Notes: generated by a model not told the origin, from the sequence alone. A stretch of 64,000 bases of DNA from an uncultured bacterium (GCA_937921485.1 CAKZSV010000024.1:36644-100643); one strand, 5' to 3'. Positions 1 to 9,996 are shown, counted from the first letter of the stretch. Program-made: numbers and translations.

Positions 1-392
1 ATTTCTTTTTCGTGCCGCGCTCTGATTGCATTTCGGGCCACGGAGAGCACTTCGGCCACATCGAAAGGCTTTCGGATGAAATCGATGGCGCCGTATCTTA
101 ATGCTCTGATAGCGTCTTCGGTGTTTGCCTGGCCGGTGAGCACCAGAACCGGTATGGAGTTTTCAAGGGTGTTGAGGTAGCGCAGAAGCTCGATCCCGTC
201 CATTTTGCGCAATTTTACGTCGGTGATTACAAGGTCGATTTTCTTTTCTTCGTTTTTGATGAGGTACAGGGCATCTTCAGCTTTGTCCAGTGAAATGACA
301 TTGTAGCCCTGCTTTAGAAATTTTTTCTGGAGCGTGAAGCGGGACACCTCCTCGTCATCGATTATCAATATGGTGGGATTGTTCGACGTCAT
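1..392 (-). CDS. Response regulator, receiver domain (3' end outside window)
   Basis: The reverse strand is open from an ATG at 392 to the window edge, giving about 130 residues of a CheY-like receiver domain. The acidic pair D12-D13, the phospho-acceptor Asp at residue 58 (in ITDVK) and the conserved Lys near residue 112 (in RKPFD) are all visible, so it should accept phosphate from a histidine kinase. Whatever output domain follows lies beyond the edge. The start codon overlaps the ribBA stop as ATGA, so the two are translationally coupled, and ribBA is upstream. Function beyond phospho-signalling cannot be told from this fragment. Confidence 0.9.
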   Translation of the reverse strand, partial: MTSNNPTILIIDDEEVSRFTLQKKFLKQGYNVISLDKAEDALYLIKNEEKKIDLVITDVKLRKMDGIELLRYLNTLENSIPVLVLTGQANTEDAIRALRYGAIDFIRKPFDVAEVLSVARNAIRARHEKE

Positions 393-1612
393 TGTCCCTT
401 CTCCCCGTCTTTTTCCTTCATGATGAAATGACCCATCTTTTCTTTTTTTGTTTTGAGATAGCGGTAGTTTTCTTTCTGCGGGGGAATTTCAATCGGGATG
501 CGTTCCACTATTTCAAGCCCGTATCCTTCCAGCCCAATTACTTTCTTGGGATTGTTGGTGAGAAGCCGTATCGTATGAATGCCGAGATCCACCAGAATTT
601 GGGCTCCAATCCCGTAATCTCGAAGATCAGACGGAAATCCAAGCTTGATGTTCGCTTCGACAGTATCCAGCCCCTGCTCCTGCAAATGATACGCCATGAT
701 TTTATTTCCCAGGCCGATTCCCCGTCCTTCCTGACGCATATAGAGAATCACGCCATTCCCCTCTGCGTTTATTATTTTCATTGCCTTATGCAACTGAGGG
801 CCGCAGTCGCATCGGTGTGAACCAAATACGTCGCCGGTGAGGCATTCGGAATGAACACGGACGAGGACATTTTCCCTGCCGGCCACTTCCCCTTTCACAA
901 GCGCCACGTGGGTATGATTATCAACCTCAGTTTCGTAGGCGATGATGGTGAAATCTCCGTACTGGGTGGGAAGCTTTGCCTCGGATACTCTTTTCACAAG
1001 GCGGTCGGTGTGCTGTCGGAATTTTATAAGATCTTCAATAGTAGCTATTTTGAGGTTGTGCTTTTCGGCAAATACATCTAAATCGGGACGGCGTGCCATG
1101 GTGCCGTCTTCATTGAGAATCTCGCAGATCACCGCGGCGGGTTTAAGGCCGGCAAGCCTTGCAAGGTCGACCGAGCCTTCAGAGTGGCCTGCGCGCACCA
1201 GTACGCCTCCCTTCTTGGCGGCAAGCGGGAAGATATGACCGGGACGGGCCAGGTCTTCAGGGCGCGTGCGCTCGTCGATGAGTTTTTTCACTGTCACCGA
1301 GCGATCATACGCGGAAATGCCGGTTGAGACGCCTTCTTTTGCATCGACGCTTATGGTAAATGCGGTACAGAATTTGTCCTGGTTTTCCGGGCACATGAGT
1401 TTAAGTCCGAGCGCATTGAGCCGCTCCTGCGTTAATGACACGCAAATGAGTCCGCGGCCGTATTTTGCCATGAAATTGATTGCTTCAGGGGTTGCGAATT
1501 CGGCAGCAATGACAAGGTCGCCCTCGTTTTCCCGGTCTTCATTATCGACCAGGATTATCATCCTTCCGTTACGGATTTCTTCAAGCGCTTCGGAAATGGT
1601 GCACGTTTTCAT
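389..1612 (-). CDS. ribBA: Bifunctional 3,4-dihydroxy-2-butanone-4-phosphate synthase / GTP cyclohydrolase II
   Basis: This 407-residue fusion makes both precursors of riboflavin: DHBP from ribulose 5-phosphate (N-terminal half, about 1-200) and the pyrimidine precursor from GTP (C-terminal half, about 205-400). The RibB half carries the acidic loop [10 protein letters not shown] near residue 24 and [10 protein letters not shown]. The RibA half carries [18 protein letters not shown], which holds the three zinc cysteines, and EGRGIGL. Length and order are normal for RibBA. The 3' end overlaps a response regulator gene by 4 bp. No FMN riboswitch was recognised in the 240 bp upstream, so control by flavin is not evident. 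The product is cytosolic. Confidence 0.97.
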   Translation of the reverse strand: MKTCTISEALEEIRNGRMIILVDNEDRENEGDLVIAAEFATPEAINFMAKYGRGLICVSLTQERLNALGLKLMCPENQDKFCTAFTISVDAKEGVSTGISAYDRSVTVKKLIDERTRPEDLARPGHIFPLAAKKGGVLVRAGHSEGSVDLARLAGLKPAAVICEILNEDGTMARRPDLDVFAEKHNLKIATIEDLIKFRQHTDRLVKRVSEAKLPTQYGDFTIIAYETEVDNHTHVALVKGEVAGRENVLVRVHSECLTGDVFGSHRCDCGPQLHKAMKIINAEGNGVILYMRQEGRGIGLGNKIMAYHLQEQGLDTVEANIKLGFPSDLRDYGIGAQILVDLGIHTIRLLTNNPKKVIGLEGYGLEIVERIPIEIPPQKENYRYLKTKKEKMGHFIMKEKDGEKGQ

Positions 1613-1773
1613 GGAATAGCTCTCAAATACTGCATTAAGGCATTGGTAAAGGATGGTCAGTTTGCGTCAAGAGTTTTCTTCGGCCATGAAAGCATCAGAT
1701 GATCCGTGATGATATCGAATAATATATCGAATTGTTGAATGAAAATACAGATGGACTTTTTTATATAAATACC

Positions 1774-1803
1774 TTGACAAAAAATACCGCTAATTGGTAT
1801 AAT
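1774..1803 (+). promoter_or_regulatory. Sigma70-type promoter of the OmpA-like lipoprotein gene
   Basis: A perfect -35 TTGACA (1774-1779) and a perfect -10 TATAAT (1798-1803) are separated by 18 bp. Transcription would start near 1810, leaving a leader of about 45 nt before the ATG at 1856. The near-consensus match suggests strong constitutive expression, which fits an abundant envelope lipoprotein. Confidence 0.8.
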
Positions 1804-1855
1804 GAATAAATACACGCAACATATTGCGTATTAAATTGTGCCTAGGAGGTTTTCA

Positions 1856-2350
1856 ATGAAGAGATCGTTATTATTGCTTCTGACAGTAGCGGTTATTGCT
1901 GCAATCAGCTGTGCTTCGCAGCAGCCCGCACAACAGGCGGAAACGCCGAGTGTTTCCGGTGGAGTGGGAATGATGGTGAGCGCGAGCAATGAGGCGCTGA
2001 AACCCGCGGCGGATGCGCTCGAGGTTTTCCCGCCCAGCAGCGCTAACCTTTCCAACCGCAACAAATCCCTTATCGGCTCAAAAGCGGTGGCGGTAATCAA
2101 GGAAGTTGTTAATAAAGTTCCTGAAGGGTATGTGATTCAGGTGACTGGCCATTCAGCCCTGGTGAAAGAAGCGCCGACGGATGATGTATCCACCGGACGC
2201 GCGAAAGCGGTGTACGATGAACTCATCCGCGCGGGGATCGATCGCAACAAGCTCACCTATAAGGGAGTTGGTACTTCGGAACTCATTCCCGGACTCGACG
2301 GGCTGGATCCAAAACAGAGACGGGTATCCTTTAAGGTTGTTCCTAAGTAA
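1856..2350 (+). CDS. OmpA-like peptidoglycan-associated lipoprotein
   Basis: A 164-residue predicted lipoprotein. The N-terminus is a Lys/Arg start, a hydrophobic stretch and the lipobox AAISC, so the mature protein should begin at the Cys near residue 19. Residues about 75-160 resemble the OmpA C-terminal peptidoglycan-binding fold: VTGHS, then STGRAKAVYDELI, then KYKGVG-like and RRVSFKV segments, in the usual order, although the domain is shorter than usual. It probably tethers the outer membrane to the wall. The ATG at 1856 was preferred over upstream starts because AGGAGG lies 6 nt before it and the signal peptide starts there. It has its own promoter and terminator, so it is monocistronic. 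Confidence 0.85.
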   Translation: MKRSLLLLLTVAVIAAISCASQQPAQQAETPSVSGGVGMMVSASNEALKPAADALEVFPPSSANLSNRNKSLIGSKAVAVIKEVVNKVPEGYVIQVTGHSALVKEAPTDDVSTGRAKAVYDELIRAGIDRNKLTYKGVGTSELIPGLDGLDPKQRRVSFKVVPK

Positions 2351-2371
2351 TTTTCAAACTCATGCTGTTTG

Positions 2372-2399
2372 AAAAAACCGCCTTCGGGCGGTTTTTTTA
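2372..2399 (+). terminator. Rho-independent terminator after the OmpA-like lipoprotein
   Basis: CCGCC-TTCG-GGCGG forms a stable tetraloop hairpin, extended by flanking A and T runs and followed by seven T residues, 28 bp after the stop codon. Confidence 0.9.
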
Positions 2400-2532
2400 T
2401 TTGAAGACTACAGTGAGTTGCTGTCTTTGTTTTGAAAAAAATAAAATTCTAAAAATTCAAAAAAATATTTTTCGAATCCGCCATTTCAATCGTCTTCTAT
2501 TGTGAGGGGATATTTTTCATGAGGAGAAGACT

Positions 2533-3006
2533 ATGGCACATTCAACAATTCACACTACGCTGAACATGCAACACTCCATGGCGGCAGTGCTCGACGAATA
2601 TGCGGCAAAAATCGGCATCAAGCGCTCAGGTTTGGTGGCACTTCTTCTGCGAAGGTTCATTTCGAACTGGAAGAAGATGATGCGCACGATGACGTCGGTG
2701 GAATATCAGAAAAATTTTTCGGGCGATAACTGGAAAAAGGTGCATGTGTTTTTTGAGCCGGTGGATTATGAGGTATTCACGGATATGCGGAATTGTTTCA
2801 AGTGGTCTGTATCAGCACTCCTGGCAATGGCAATACGTAAATATTTAATCAATGTACAAGATCCTGAAAAACAAGATTTCTTTGATCAAAGTGATAACTA
2901 TCAAATTCATGGGTACCATTGTGAGGGGAAGTTGTACAATAATAATATTTGTTGGCATATAATCTGGGAATTGGATGAAAAATTCACCCAAAAGCTCGCC
3001 CGATAA
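2533..3006 (+). CDS. Tandem ribbon-helix-helix-like protein (family member A)
   Basis: A 157-residue protein of unknown function, one of four relatives in this window (also at 22784, 52573 and 63701). The layout is duplicated. An N-terminal beta strand (STIHTTLNM) and two helices (about 14-45) look like an RHH unit, followed by a linker with VEYQK. A second strand-helix-helix follows (VHVFFEPVDYEVFTDMRN, then SVSALLAMAIRKYL, about 75-115). Two RHH units in one chain would make a pseudo-dimer able to bind DNA; this is inferred from the pattern, not shown. GAGGAG precedes the ATG. A palindromic repeat lies 89 bp downstream. The last 40 residues are unlike the other members. Confidence 0.7.
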   Translation: MAHSTIHTTLNMQHSMAAVLDEYAAKIGIKRSGLVALLLRRFISNWKKMMRTMTSVEYQKNFSGDNWKKVHVFFEPVDYEVFTDMRNCFKWSVSALLAMAIRKYLINVQDPEKQDFFDQSDNYQIHGYHCEGKLYNNNICWHIIWELDEKFTQKLAR

Positions 3007-3095
3007 ATTAAGAAAACCTCATTGTTTAATCTAAAACCGCTTTTTATCAAAAACGGTTGGGGAATGTTTGTGCTTATAAAATGGGTTTTATTTAT

Positions 3096-3204
3096 GGGCA
3101 CCTCTAAAAACCGCTTTCATTTTTAAAATGAGTATCAAAGAAAGCGGTTTTTACCTATATATTGTGCCCACAAGGGAACCTAACATGAGTTTTTAGAAGT
3201 TCCG
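3096..3204. repeat. Palindromic MITE-like repeat, full copy 1 (reverse orientation)
   Basis: A 109-bp copy of the dispersed element, oriented opposite to the copies at 23339 and 45147. It starts GGGCACCTCTAAAAACC and ends with the imperfect complement (GTTTTTAGAAGTTCC plus a mutated last base). Inside it are two tandem hairpins, one with arms AACCGCTTTC/GAAAGCGGTT and one with arms GGAAC/GTTCC. TTTAT lies directly on both sides (3091-3095 and 3205-3209), which looks like a target duplication. It sits between the convergent RHH and J-domain genes, where its hairpins could also act as a two-way terminator. Confidence 0.85.
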
Positions 3205-3293
3205 TTTATTTTAAATTTAACGAAACTATCTTGGGTAAGCTTTGATGATGATTTTTTTCCTCAGGCAAAGCGGATTTGCATCAGCACAATCAT

Positions 3294-4151
3294 TCATTCG
3301 GAAAAAAATAACACAAGATACTTTTTTAGCGACATGGCGTATTCGAGCTTTATCTTCGTTTCGACTGCCCAGCTTGAGGATGAAAAATTTTTCAAAGTTT
3401 TCTGAAAATCATCAATCGCTTTCAGCAAATAGGCTTCCGCAATATCGCGTTTAAACCGGCCGCGGTTGTGCCGGTCATAAAAAATCTCCTTGTGGGCGAT
3501 ATGCAGCGCGTCGTCGCCTTTGCGGTATTGCCGGTATGCGGCCACATCGGTTGGATTGGCATAGGATTCGATGATGTTGAGGCATTCGGAAGCTCTATAA
3601 AAATTAAATATCATATCGGTAAACACGCTAAAGTGCTCAATAAGCTCGCTGTCGCTGGTGAGCGCAGTGTACGATTTGATTGCGTGATAGTGTTTCCGCA
3701 GAGAATATACGACTTCATTGAAAATGCCTTTGTTCAAAACATTCTCTCGCTGTGCGATATTATACAGGCTGTATTGAAAATATTTATACAGAGCTTCCTT
3801 GGCGGATTCTCTGTTTTTCACAAAGCGCTGAATGAGCACTTCGCGCTCGATTTCTTTTTTAAAATGCTCCGGCCTCGTGCGGCTGCGCATGCTCGAGGTC
3901 TGTGTTTTTTCATTCTCGCCTTCCCGGTTTTCCTGCGCAATGTCCGATGAAATTTTAAACCGGTGAACCATCACCGCATTGTAGGAATTATTCAGCGCAG
4001 CCATCATTTCATGTGCCCACCCCAGTCGGTGCGGATTTTTGTCCGGGTGGTATTTAAGGGCAAGGGTTTTGTACGCCTTTGAAATTTCTTCATTGCTGGC
4101 GCTTTCGCGCACGCCGAGCATTTTGTAGCATTCCTGTATGTCCATACGCAT
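3294..4151 (-). CDS. J-domain (DnaJ-like) protein
   Basis: A 285-residue protein with an N-terminal J domain (about 4-60). The HPD motif that stimulates the DnaK ATPase is at residues 35-37 (YHPDKN). The rest, about 200 residues, is helical and Arg/Lys/Glu-rich with no Gly/Phe region or zinc fingers. It is therefore a class III J protein rather than the main DnaJ co-chaperone. The client specificity given by the C-terminal part is unknown. A second in-frame ATG at 4145 is possible, since neither start has a clear Shine-Dalgarno sequence. It is alone on its strand, with a palindromic repeat beyond its 3' end. Confidence 0.85.
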   Translation of the reverse strand: MRMDIQECYKMLGVRESASNEEISKAYKTLALKYHPDKNPHRLGWAHEMMAALNNSYNAVMVHRFKISSDIAQENREGENEKTQTSSMRSRTRPEHFKKEIEREVLIQRFVKNRESAKEALYKYFQYSLYNIAQRENVLNKGIFNEVVYSLRKHYHAIKSYTALTSDSELIEHFSVFTDMIFNFYRASECLNIIESYANPTDVAAYRQYRKGDDALHIAHKEIFYDRHNRGRFKRDIAEAYLLKAIDDFQKTLKNFSSSSWAVETKIKLEYAMSLKKYLVLFFSE

Positions 4152-4387
4152 TTTTTCGGGATATTGTATCTTGCACTGCTATTGCAGGGGCGAAAAAATT
4201 GCAAACATATTATGATGCGTTATGATGAATTTACCGTGTAGCATATCACATCGAAGCGGGTATTTTTGCGTATGAATGCTAATGAATACTCAACGCAGCG
4301 CTTATAGAACGGGTTTCTCCCGTAAATTTGTTTGACATGGAAAGCATATTTTATGATTGTTGCCTGTGATGCGCGGTTGTTCATTCC

Positions 4388-4396
4388 TGGTATAAT
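4388..4396 (+). promoter_or_regulatory. Extended -10 promoter before the NhaD-type antiporter gene
   Basis: TGGTATAAT is a consensus extended -10 element, placing the transcript start near 4403 and the ATG about 33 nt later. No good -35 sits at the normal distance, as is common for extended -10 promoters. Confidence 0.6.
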
Positions 4397-4435
4397 AGTG
4401 TTGTTATCAATGCTCAAAGCAAAAGTGAGGATACT

Positions 4436-5950
4436 ATGAAAAAAGTAACAGCCATTATTTTTGCGTTCGTGGTTCTTCTATGGGTTATGCCGGCTTTTAC
4501 CGCTCATGAGGCGCCGGTCGCTCAACAGACAACTGCATCTGAACATCAGAAGGCAGATTCGCCCCATGGAGCATCTCATGGCTTCGATGGCAGTGCTCTC
4601 CCCCTCTGGTCGGTGCTGCCCTTTGCGGGAATTCTGCTTTCAATTGCACTTTTTCCGCTTTTCGCGCCGCATTTCTGGCATCATCATTATCCCAGGGTAT
4701 CGCTTTTCTGGGCACTCGCTTTTGCGATTCCTTTTCTCATCGTCTACAAGGGCGCCGCGTGGCATGAAATTCTTCATATATTCATTATCGACTATGTGCC
4801 GTTTATCATTCTGCTTGGCGGGCTTTTCACCGTTGCGGGTGGCATTCATGTCCGCGGAACGCTGCGCGGCACGCCGATGGTGAATTCAATTCTCCTGCTC
4901 ATCGGCACCATTATTGCTTCGTGGGTAGGGACCACCGGTGCGGCAATGGTGCTCATTCGTCCGCTTCTTCGCTCGAATTCATGGCGGCGCCATAAGGTGC
5001 ACACCATCGTCTTTTTCATTTTCCTGGTATGCAATATCGGCGGTTCGCTCACGCCGCTTGGTGATCCGCCCCTGTTCTTAGGATTTTTGCACGGAGTTCC
5101 CTTCTTCTGGACGTTTAAGCTTCTTCCACTTATGGGTTTCGTCGTTGTGATTCTCATGGCGATGTACTATGTCATCGATTCATATTATTACAAAAAAGAA
5201 GATCTTTCTAAGGTTGACAATTCCGAGAAAGAGCCGCTCAAAATTGAGGGCGCGCATAACTTTCTCTTTCTTGGGGGCATTGTGGGTGCGGTGCTTTTCA
5301 GCGGCCTGGTGAATCTGGGTGAGGTTTCCATCCTGGGAATCCATCAGGGAGTTTCGAATCTCATCAAGGATGCCATTATTATCCTTATGGCGGTGCTTTC
5401 GATGGTTACCACGAAAAAAGAATATCGAGAAGCCAACGAGTTTACCTGGGAGCCCATTTTAGAAGTGGCATATCTTTTCGCGGGTATTTTCATGACCATC
5501 ATACCCGCGCTGGCAATCCTTAAAGCCGGCGAGCACGGGGTGCTTGCGTTTCTCATCCGCTCGGCGGAAAAGCCCGCGCAGTATTTCTGGCTGACCGGTA
5601 TTCTTTCAAGCTTTCTGGATAACGCGCCGACCTATCTTACGTATTTTAATACGGCGCTCGGCAAATTCTTTCCCGGGCAGGCGGAGGCAACGGCAGTGGC
5701 ACAGCTTATCACCGACACGCCCATCCCTGGAATGCAGGGGCTTCGCTACAGCGACTATTTGCTTGCGATCTCTGCCGGTGCTGTTTTTATGGGTGCGAAT
5801 ACCTATATTGGCAATGCGCCGAATTTCATGGTGCGTTCAATTGCTGAAGAGGCGGGAATCCCCATGCCGAGCTTTTTCGGGTACATGTTCAAATATTCAA
5901 TTCCGATTCTCGTGATTGTATTTATCATTGTGACATTTGTGTTCTTTTAA
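4436..5950 (+). CDS. NhaD-type Na+/H+ antiporter-like membrane protein
   Basis: A 504-residue polytopic inner-membrane protein of the ion transporter superfamily that includes NhaD and ArsB, predicted to exchange sodium for protons. After an N-terminal hydrophobic segment and a His-rich periplasmic stretch (about 24-50) there are roughly a dozen membrane segments. The signatures are two half-helix regions: NIGGSLTPLGDPPLFLGFLH (about 203-222) in the first half, and SSFLDNAPTYLTYFN plus ANTYIGNAPNFM in the second half. The charged or polar residues buried there are typical ion-binding positions of the family. GAGG precedes the ATG. It is a single gene under its own promoter. Ion specificity is inferred from the family only. 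Confidence 0.88.
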   Translation: MKKVTAIIFAFVVLLWVMPAFTAHEAPVAQQTTASEHQKADSPHGASHGFDGSALPLWSVLPFAGILLSIALFPLFAPHFWHHHYPRVSLFWALAFAIPFLIVYKGAAWHEILHIFIIDYVPFIILLGGLFTVAGGIHVRGTLRGTPMVNSILLLIGTIIASWVGTTGAAMVLIRPLLRSNSWRRHKVHTIVFFIFLVCNIGGSLTPLGDPPLFLGFLHGVPFFWTFKLLPLMGFVVVILMAMYYVIDSYYYKKEDLSKVDNSEKEPLKIEGAHNFLFLGGIVGAVLFSGLVNLGEVSILGIHQGVSNLIKDAIIILMAVLSMVTTKKEYREANEFTWEPILEVAYLFAGIFMTIIPALAILKAGEHGVLAFLIRSAEKPAQYFWLTGILSSFLDNAPTYLTYFNTALGKFFPGQAEATAVAQLITDTPIPGMQGLRYSDYLLAISAGAVFMGANTYIGNAPNFMVRSIAEEAGIPMPSFFGYMFKYSIPILVIVFIIVTFVFF

Positions 5951-6049
5951 AATAGCAGTTTATGGCAATGAGCTGCTCCGGTGCCGGCGTCATGGTTATG
6001 TAAACTTTGTCGTGCGACGCTGCAGCGCAATTTACATTGGTGAAGGGTT

Positions 6050-8695
6050 ATGGAATTAGCTTCGGTGTATGATCCAAAACAGGTGGAAGAAAAGTGGTAC
6101 CGGATATGGGAAGGCTCGGGCGATTTTCATGCTGATGAAAACGATTCGAAAGAGCCATATTCAATTGTGATACCTCCGCCGAATGTCACCGGCAATCTTC
6201 ACATGGGCCATGCGCTCAATAACACCCTTCAGGATATCCTCATTCGATGGAAGCGCATGCAGGGATATTCAGCGCTCTGGATGCCCGGGATGGACCACGC
6301 GGGCATTGCCACGCAAAACGTGGTGGAGCGCCTCTTAAAAGAAGAAGGAAAAAGCAAGGACGATGTAGGCCGTGAAGCATTCGTGAAGCGCGTCTGGGAA
6401 TGGAAAGAACATTCTGGAGGCCAGATTCAGCGGCAATTGCGCCGTCTCGGCTGTTCGCTCGATTGGCAGCGCGAACGCTTCACTCTCGATGAAGGCCTTT
6501 CGAAGGCGGTGCGCAACGTTTTTGTGAATCTCTACAGGGACGGGCTCATCTATCAGGGGTATCGCATCATCAACTGGTGCCCGCGATGCCGGACAGCGCT
6601 TTCGGATATTGAGACTGAATATCAGGATCTCAAAGGCGCGCTCTATCATATTCATTATCCTTTCAGGGACGCTTCCGGGCATATCACCGTGGCCACCACA
6701 CGTCCCGAAACGATGCTCGGCGATACCGCCGTTGCCGTCAATCCCGACGATGTGCGCTATGCGCATCTTGTGGGAAAAACGCTTATCCTGCCGCTTGTGA
6801 ATCGGGAAATTCCCATCATCGCCGACAGCTTCGTGGCGAAGGAATTTGGCACCGGCATGGTGAAAGTCACACCCGCGCACGATCCAAACGATTTCGAAAT
6901 CGGCAAGCGGCATAATCTTCCCGAAATCAATATTTTAGATGAAAAAGGCTATATTAACGAAAACGGCGGTCAGTACAGAGGGCTCGATCGCTTCGAAGCC
7001 CGCAAGAAAGTGGTTGATGACCTCACATCGCAGGGGCTTCTTGAGAAAATCGAAGAACACAACCACGCCGTGGGGCACTGCTACCGCTGCCATACCATCA
7101 TTGAACCGTATATGTCGAAGCAGTGGTTTGTGAAAATCAAGCCGCTTGCCGATGAAGCAATCCGCGCAGTGGAGGACGGCAGAATTCGCTTCGTGCCGAA
7201 AAACTGGGAGAAGACCTATTTCGAATGGATGCGCAATATCCGCGACTGGTGCATATCGCGGCAGCTCTGGTGGGGGCATCGCATCCCGGCGTTTTATTGC
7301 GATGCATGCGGCCATATTACCGTGGAACTCGAAGATCCGGTGAAATGCGACGAGTGCGGTTCAGAGAACATCCAGCAGGATAGTGATGTGCTCGACACCT
7401 GGTTTTCATCGGCGCTCTGGCCTTTTTCGACGATGGGCTGGCCGGAAGAAACGAAGACGCTGAAGAAATATTATCCCACCTCAGTGCTGGTGACAGGATT
7501 CGACATCATCTTCTTCTGGGTTGCCCGCATGATTATGATGGGCCTGAAGTTTATGAAGGATGTTCCCTTTCGCGATGTTTATATCCACGCGCTGGTGCGC
7601 GATGAACATGGCCAGAAGATGAGCAAGTCTCGTGGCAATGTGATCGATCCGCTTGTTATGATGGAAGAATACGGGACTGATGCCTTCCGCTTCACGCTTG
7701 CCATTTTCGCGGCTCAGGGGCGCGACATCATTCTTTCTGAGAAGCGGATTGAAGGGTACCGCGCGTTTTGCAACAAAATATGGAACGCGGTGCGCTTCAT
7801 TCTCATGAATGTAGGCAATGATTTTTCGCCTCGTGAATTGAACATCGATGAGCTTGAGCAATTCGACCGCTGGATACTTCATCGTTTGAATGATGCCATT
7901 ACATCTGTGAATGAATCGCTCGAAGAATATCGGTTCAATGATGCTGCCCAAAAGATTTACGAATTCTGGTGGCACGAGTTCTGCGACTGGTATCTTGAGA
8001 TGGTGAAAAACCGCCTCTATGGAGAATCATCATCAGCATCTGCAGACACTGCGCGACAGGTTCTAATCTACGTCCTGAAAAACGCGGTGAAGCTTTTGCA
8101 CCCGTTTATGCCGTTCATCAGCGAAGAGATCTGGGAAAGGGTAAAACAATCCGGTGAAAAACGGCTCATTTTAGAAAGCTGGCCCGTGCCGGATAGCCGC
8201 TTCGCCTTTGAGAAGGAGGCGCGTGCTACCGATATTTTCAAAGAAATCGTGTATAAAATCCGCAACATCCGCGGCGAGCTGAATATTCCTCCGGCGAAGA
8301 AGGCGAATGTGGTTTTTTGTCCTAAAGCGGAGTATATGCTTGATATAGTAAAGAAAACTGATAGCTACATAAAAGCGATGGCGAAGGTGGAGAATATCAT
8401 CATCAGCAACGACTACCATCCAGCAAAAACCGATGCCGCTGCGGTGCTGAGCGATTGCGAAATCTATGTACCGCTGGCGGGGCTTATTGACGTCGATAAA
8501 GAGAAAGAGCGGCTTGAAAAAGAGATTGAAAAAGCAAAAGCTGATCTTGCAAGAATTCGAGCGAAGCTTGCCAATAAAAATTTCGTCGATAAAGCGCCGG
8601 CTGAGGTGGTTGAAAAAGAACAGGCGCGTCATGGCGAACTTGCGGCCGTTCTGGATACTCTGGAAGAACGGTACGGAAGGTTGAAGGGGATGTAA
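6050..8695 (+). CDS. valS: Valyl-tRNA synthetase
   Basis: An 881-residue class I synthetase that charges tRNA-Val and edits mischarged threonine. The HIGH-type motif is NLHMGHALN near residue 48 and the KMSKS motif is KMSKSRGNVIDP near residue 523. Between them is the large editing insertion containing ATTRPETMLGDTAV. Two CxxC pairs (CDAC and CDEC, near 421-441) suggest a zinc-binding knuckle. The last 65 residues, rich in Lys and Glu, form the C-terminal coiled coil of ValRS. AAGGG precedes the ATG. No T-box leader is recognisable in the 99-bp gap after the antiporter gene. Confidence 0.98.
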   Translation: MELASVYDPKQVEEKWYRIWEGSGDFHADENDSKEPYSIVIPPPNVTGNLHMGHALNNTLQDILIRWKRMQGYSALWMPGMDHAGIATQNVVERLLKEEGKSKDDVGREAFVKRVWEWKEHSGGQIQRQLRRLGCSLDWQRERFTLDEGLSKAVRNVFVNLYRDGLIYQGYRIINWCPRCRTALSDIETEYQDLKGALYHIHYPFRDASGHITVATTRPETMLGDTAVAVNPDDVRYAHLVGKTLILPLVNREIPIIADSFVAKEFGTGMVKVTPAHDPNDFEIGKRHNLPEINILDEKGYINENGGQYRGLDRFEARKKVVDDLTSQGLLEKIEEHNHAVGHCYRCHTIIEPYMSKQWFVKIKPLADEAIRAVEDGRIRFVPKNWEKTYFEWMRNIRDWCISRQLWWGHRIPAFYCDACGHITVELEDPVKCDECGSENIQQDSDVLDTWFSSALWPFSTMGWPEETKTLKKYYPTSVLVTGFDIIFFWVARMIMMGLKFMKDVPFRDVYIHALVRDEHGQKMSKSRGNVIDPLVMMEEYGTDAFRFTLAIFAAQGRDIILSEKRIEGYRAFCNKIWNAVRFILMNVGNDFSPRELNIDELEQFDRWILHRLNDAITSVNESLEEYRFNDAAQKIYEFWWHEFCDWYLEMVKNRLYGESSSASADTARQVLIYVLKNAVKLLHPFMPFISEEIWERVKQSGEKRLILESWPVPDSRFAFEKEARATDIFKEIVYKIRNIRGELNIPPAKKANVVFCPKAEYMLDIVKKTDSYIKAMAKVENIIISNDYHPAKTDAAAVLSDCEIYVPLAGLIDVDKEKERLEKEIEKAKADLARIRAKLANKNFVDKAPAEVVEKEQARHGELAAVLDTLEERYGRLKGM

Positions 8696-8745
8696 AATCG
8701 GGCTCAACTATTATTTTGATTTCTTTCCGGTGAATAACGCATGTA

Positions 8746-9996
8746 ATGGACATAAAGATAATAATCGGCGATAGCAGAAGAATGGTTGAAGTTGAGGACG
8801 GTACTATCGGCCTGGTAATTACTTCGCCCCCATATTGGAATATCAAGGATTATGGCATTGAAAATCAAATCGGCTATGGTCAGAGTTTGCATGAATATCT
8901 CAAAGACCTGTATCGCGTATGGAAAGAGTGTTACAGGGTTTTAATTCCAGGCAGAAGATTGTGTATCAATGTCGGTGATCAATTCGCGCGGTCGATACTT
9001 TATGGTCGATATAAAGTCATACCGCTTCATGCGGAAATTATTGCGCAGTGCGAACATATTGGCTTTGATTATATGGGTTCCATTATATGGCAAAAAAAGA
9101 CAACAATGAATACCACCGGCGGCGCGTCAGTAATGGGCTCATATCCTTATCCGCCAAATGGAATGGTTGAAATTGATTACGAATTTATATTGATTTTTAA
9201 AAAACCGGGCACCACCGTATCTGTTCCGATCGAAATAAAAAAAGAATCTGCGCTCACCAAGGAAGAATGGAAAAATTATTTTACGGGCCATTGGGTTTTC
9301 AGTGGAACAAAACAATCAAAACATGAAGCAATGTTTCCTGATGAATTGCCACGTAGACTCATTAAAATGTTTTCTTTTGCAGGAGATATTGTTCTCGATC
9401 CTTTTTTGGGGAGCGGCACTACAATAAAAATAGCACAGCAACTAAAAAGATGTGCGTATGGATATGAGATTAATGAAAAATATCTTGATATTATAAAGGA
9501 AAAACTGGAACTATATGATGATTTATTTTCCAGTGATTGTATTGATATAATAAAAAGAACAATACCAATTATCTTAGAAAATGTAACGTATCAACCGGCA
9601 ATACAAAACGCAGAACCTATTGTTGAACCAAATAAATACAATTTTAAAGCGGGGTCGCATTATAAAGTCATTGAAATAATTTCTCCCGATACGATTAAGT
9701 TGCATACGGGACTAACAGTACAATTTTTAGGAGTGAAGATAACTGATGAAGGTGCTGTGTTACAATATCTCGAACAACATGTTTTAAAAAAGGAAATTGT
9801 ACTTAAATTTGATAAAAACAGTTATTGCTCGATGGAACCGATACGGGCGTATGTGTATCTAAAAAATAAAATATTTATTAATGCGTATCTAATAAAATCC
9901 GGCATGGCAATTGCTGATAGGGATATTGAATTTCAATATAAAGAAAAATTTATCAATTTTGAATCAATGAATATATGCCGAAAGAGTGGATATTAA
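8746..9996 (+). CDS. m4C-type DNA methyltransferase with C-terminal SNase-like domain
   Basis: A 416-residue modification enzyme. Catalytic motif IV, TSPPYWN, is near residue 27 and precedes the AdoMet-binding motif I, DPFLGSGTT, near residue 217. This is the beta-class order, and SPPY favours N4-cytosine methylation. Residues about 300-410 look like a staphylococcal-nuclease-type OB fold (SPDTIKLHTGLTVQFLGVK, then AYVYLKNKIFINAYLIKSGMA). The Arg expected after the first strands is Gln and the following Glu is missing, so this domain is probably a non-catalytic binding module. The gene overlaps its restriction enzyme by 22 bp. Base composition is much more AT-rich than valS, consistent with acquisition. 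By analogy with MjaI the target may be CTAG. Confidence 0.88.
   Translation: MDIKIIIGDSRRMVEVEDGTIGLVITSPPYWNIKDYGIENQIGYGQSLHEYLKDLYRVWKECYRVLIPGRRLCINVGDQFARSILYGRYKVIPLHAEIIAQCEHIGFDYMGSIIWQKKTTMNTTGGASVMGSYPYPPNGMVEIDYEFILIFKKPGTTVSVPIEIKKESALTKEEWKNYFTGHWVFSGTKQSKHEAMFPDELPRRLIKMFSFAGDIVLDPFLGSGTTIKIAQQLKRCAYGYEINEKYLDIIKEKLELYDDLFSSDCIDIIKRTIPIILENVTYQPAIQNAEPIVEPNKYNFKAGSHYKVIEIISPDTIKLHTGLTVQFLGVKITDEGAVLQYLEQHVLKKEIVLKFDKNSYCSMEPIRAYVYLKNKIFINAYLIKSGMAIADRDIEFQYKEKFINFESMNICRKSGY

Noticed and set aside
1613..1773. Possible FMN riboswitch upstream of ribBA
   Set aside because: The conserved FMN-aptamer segments are not recognisable in this stretch on the relevant strand.
5951..6049. 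Possible T-box leader before valS
   Set aside because: The gap is only 99 bp and lacks the T-box core sequence and a terminator hairpin.
6335..6913. Long antisense frames across valS and similar frames opposite other genes
   Set aside because: They are shadows of strongly coding sequence with no family similarity or start signals.
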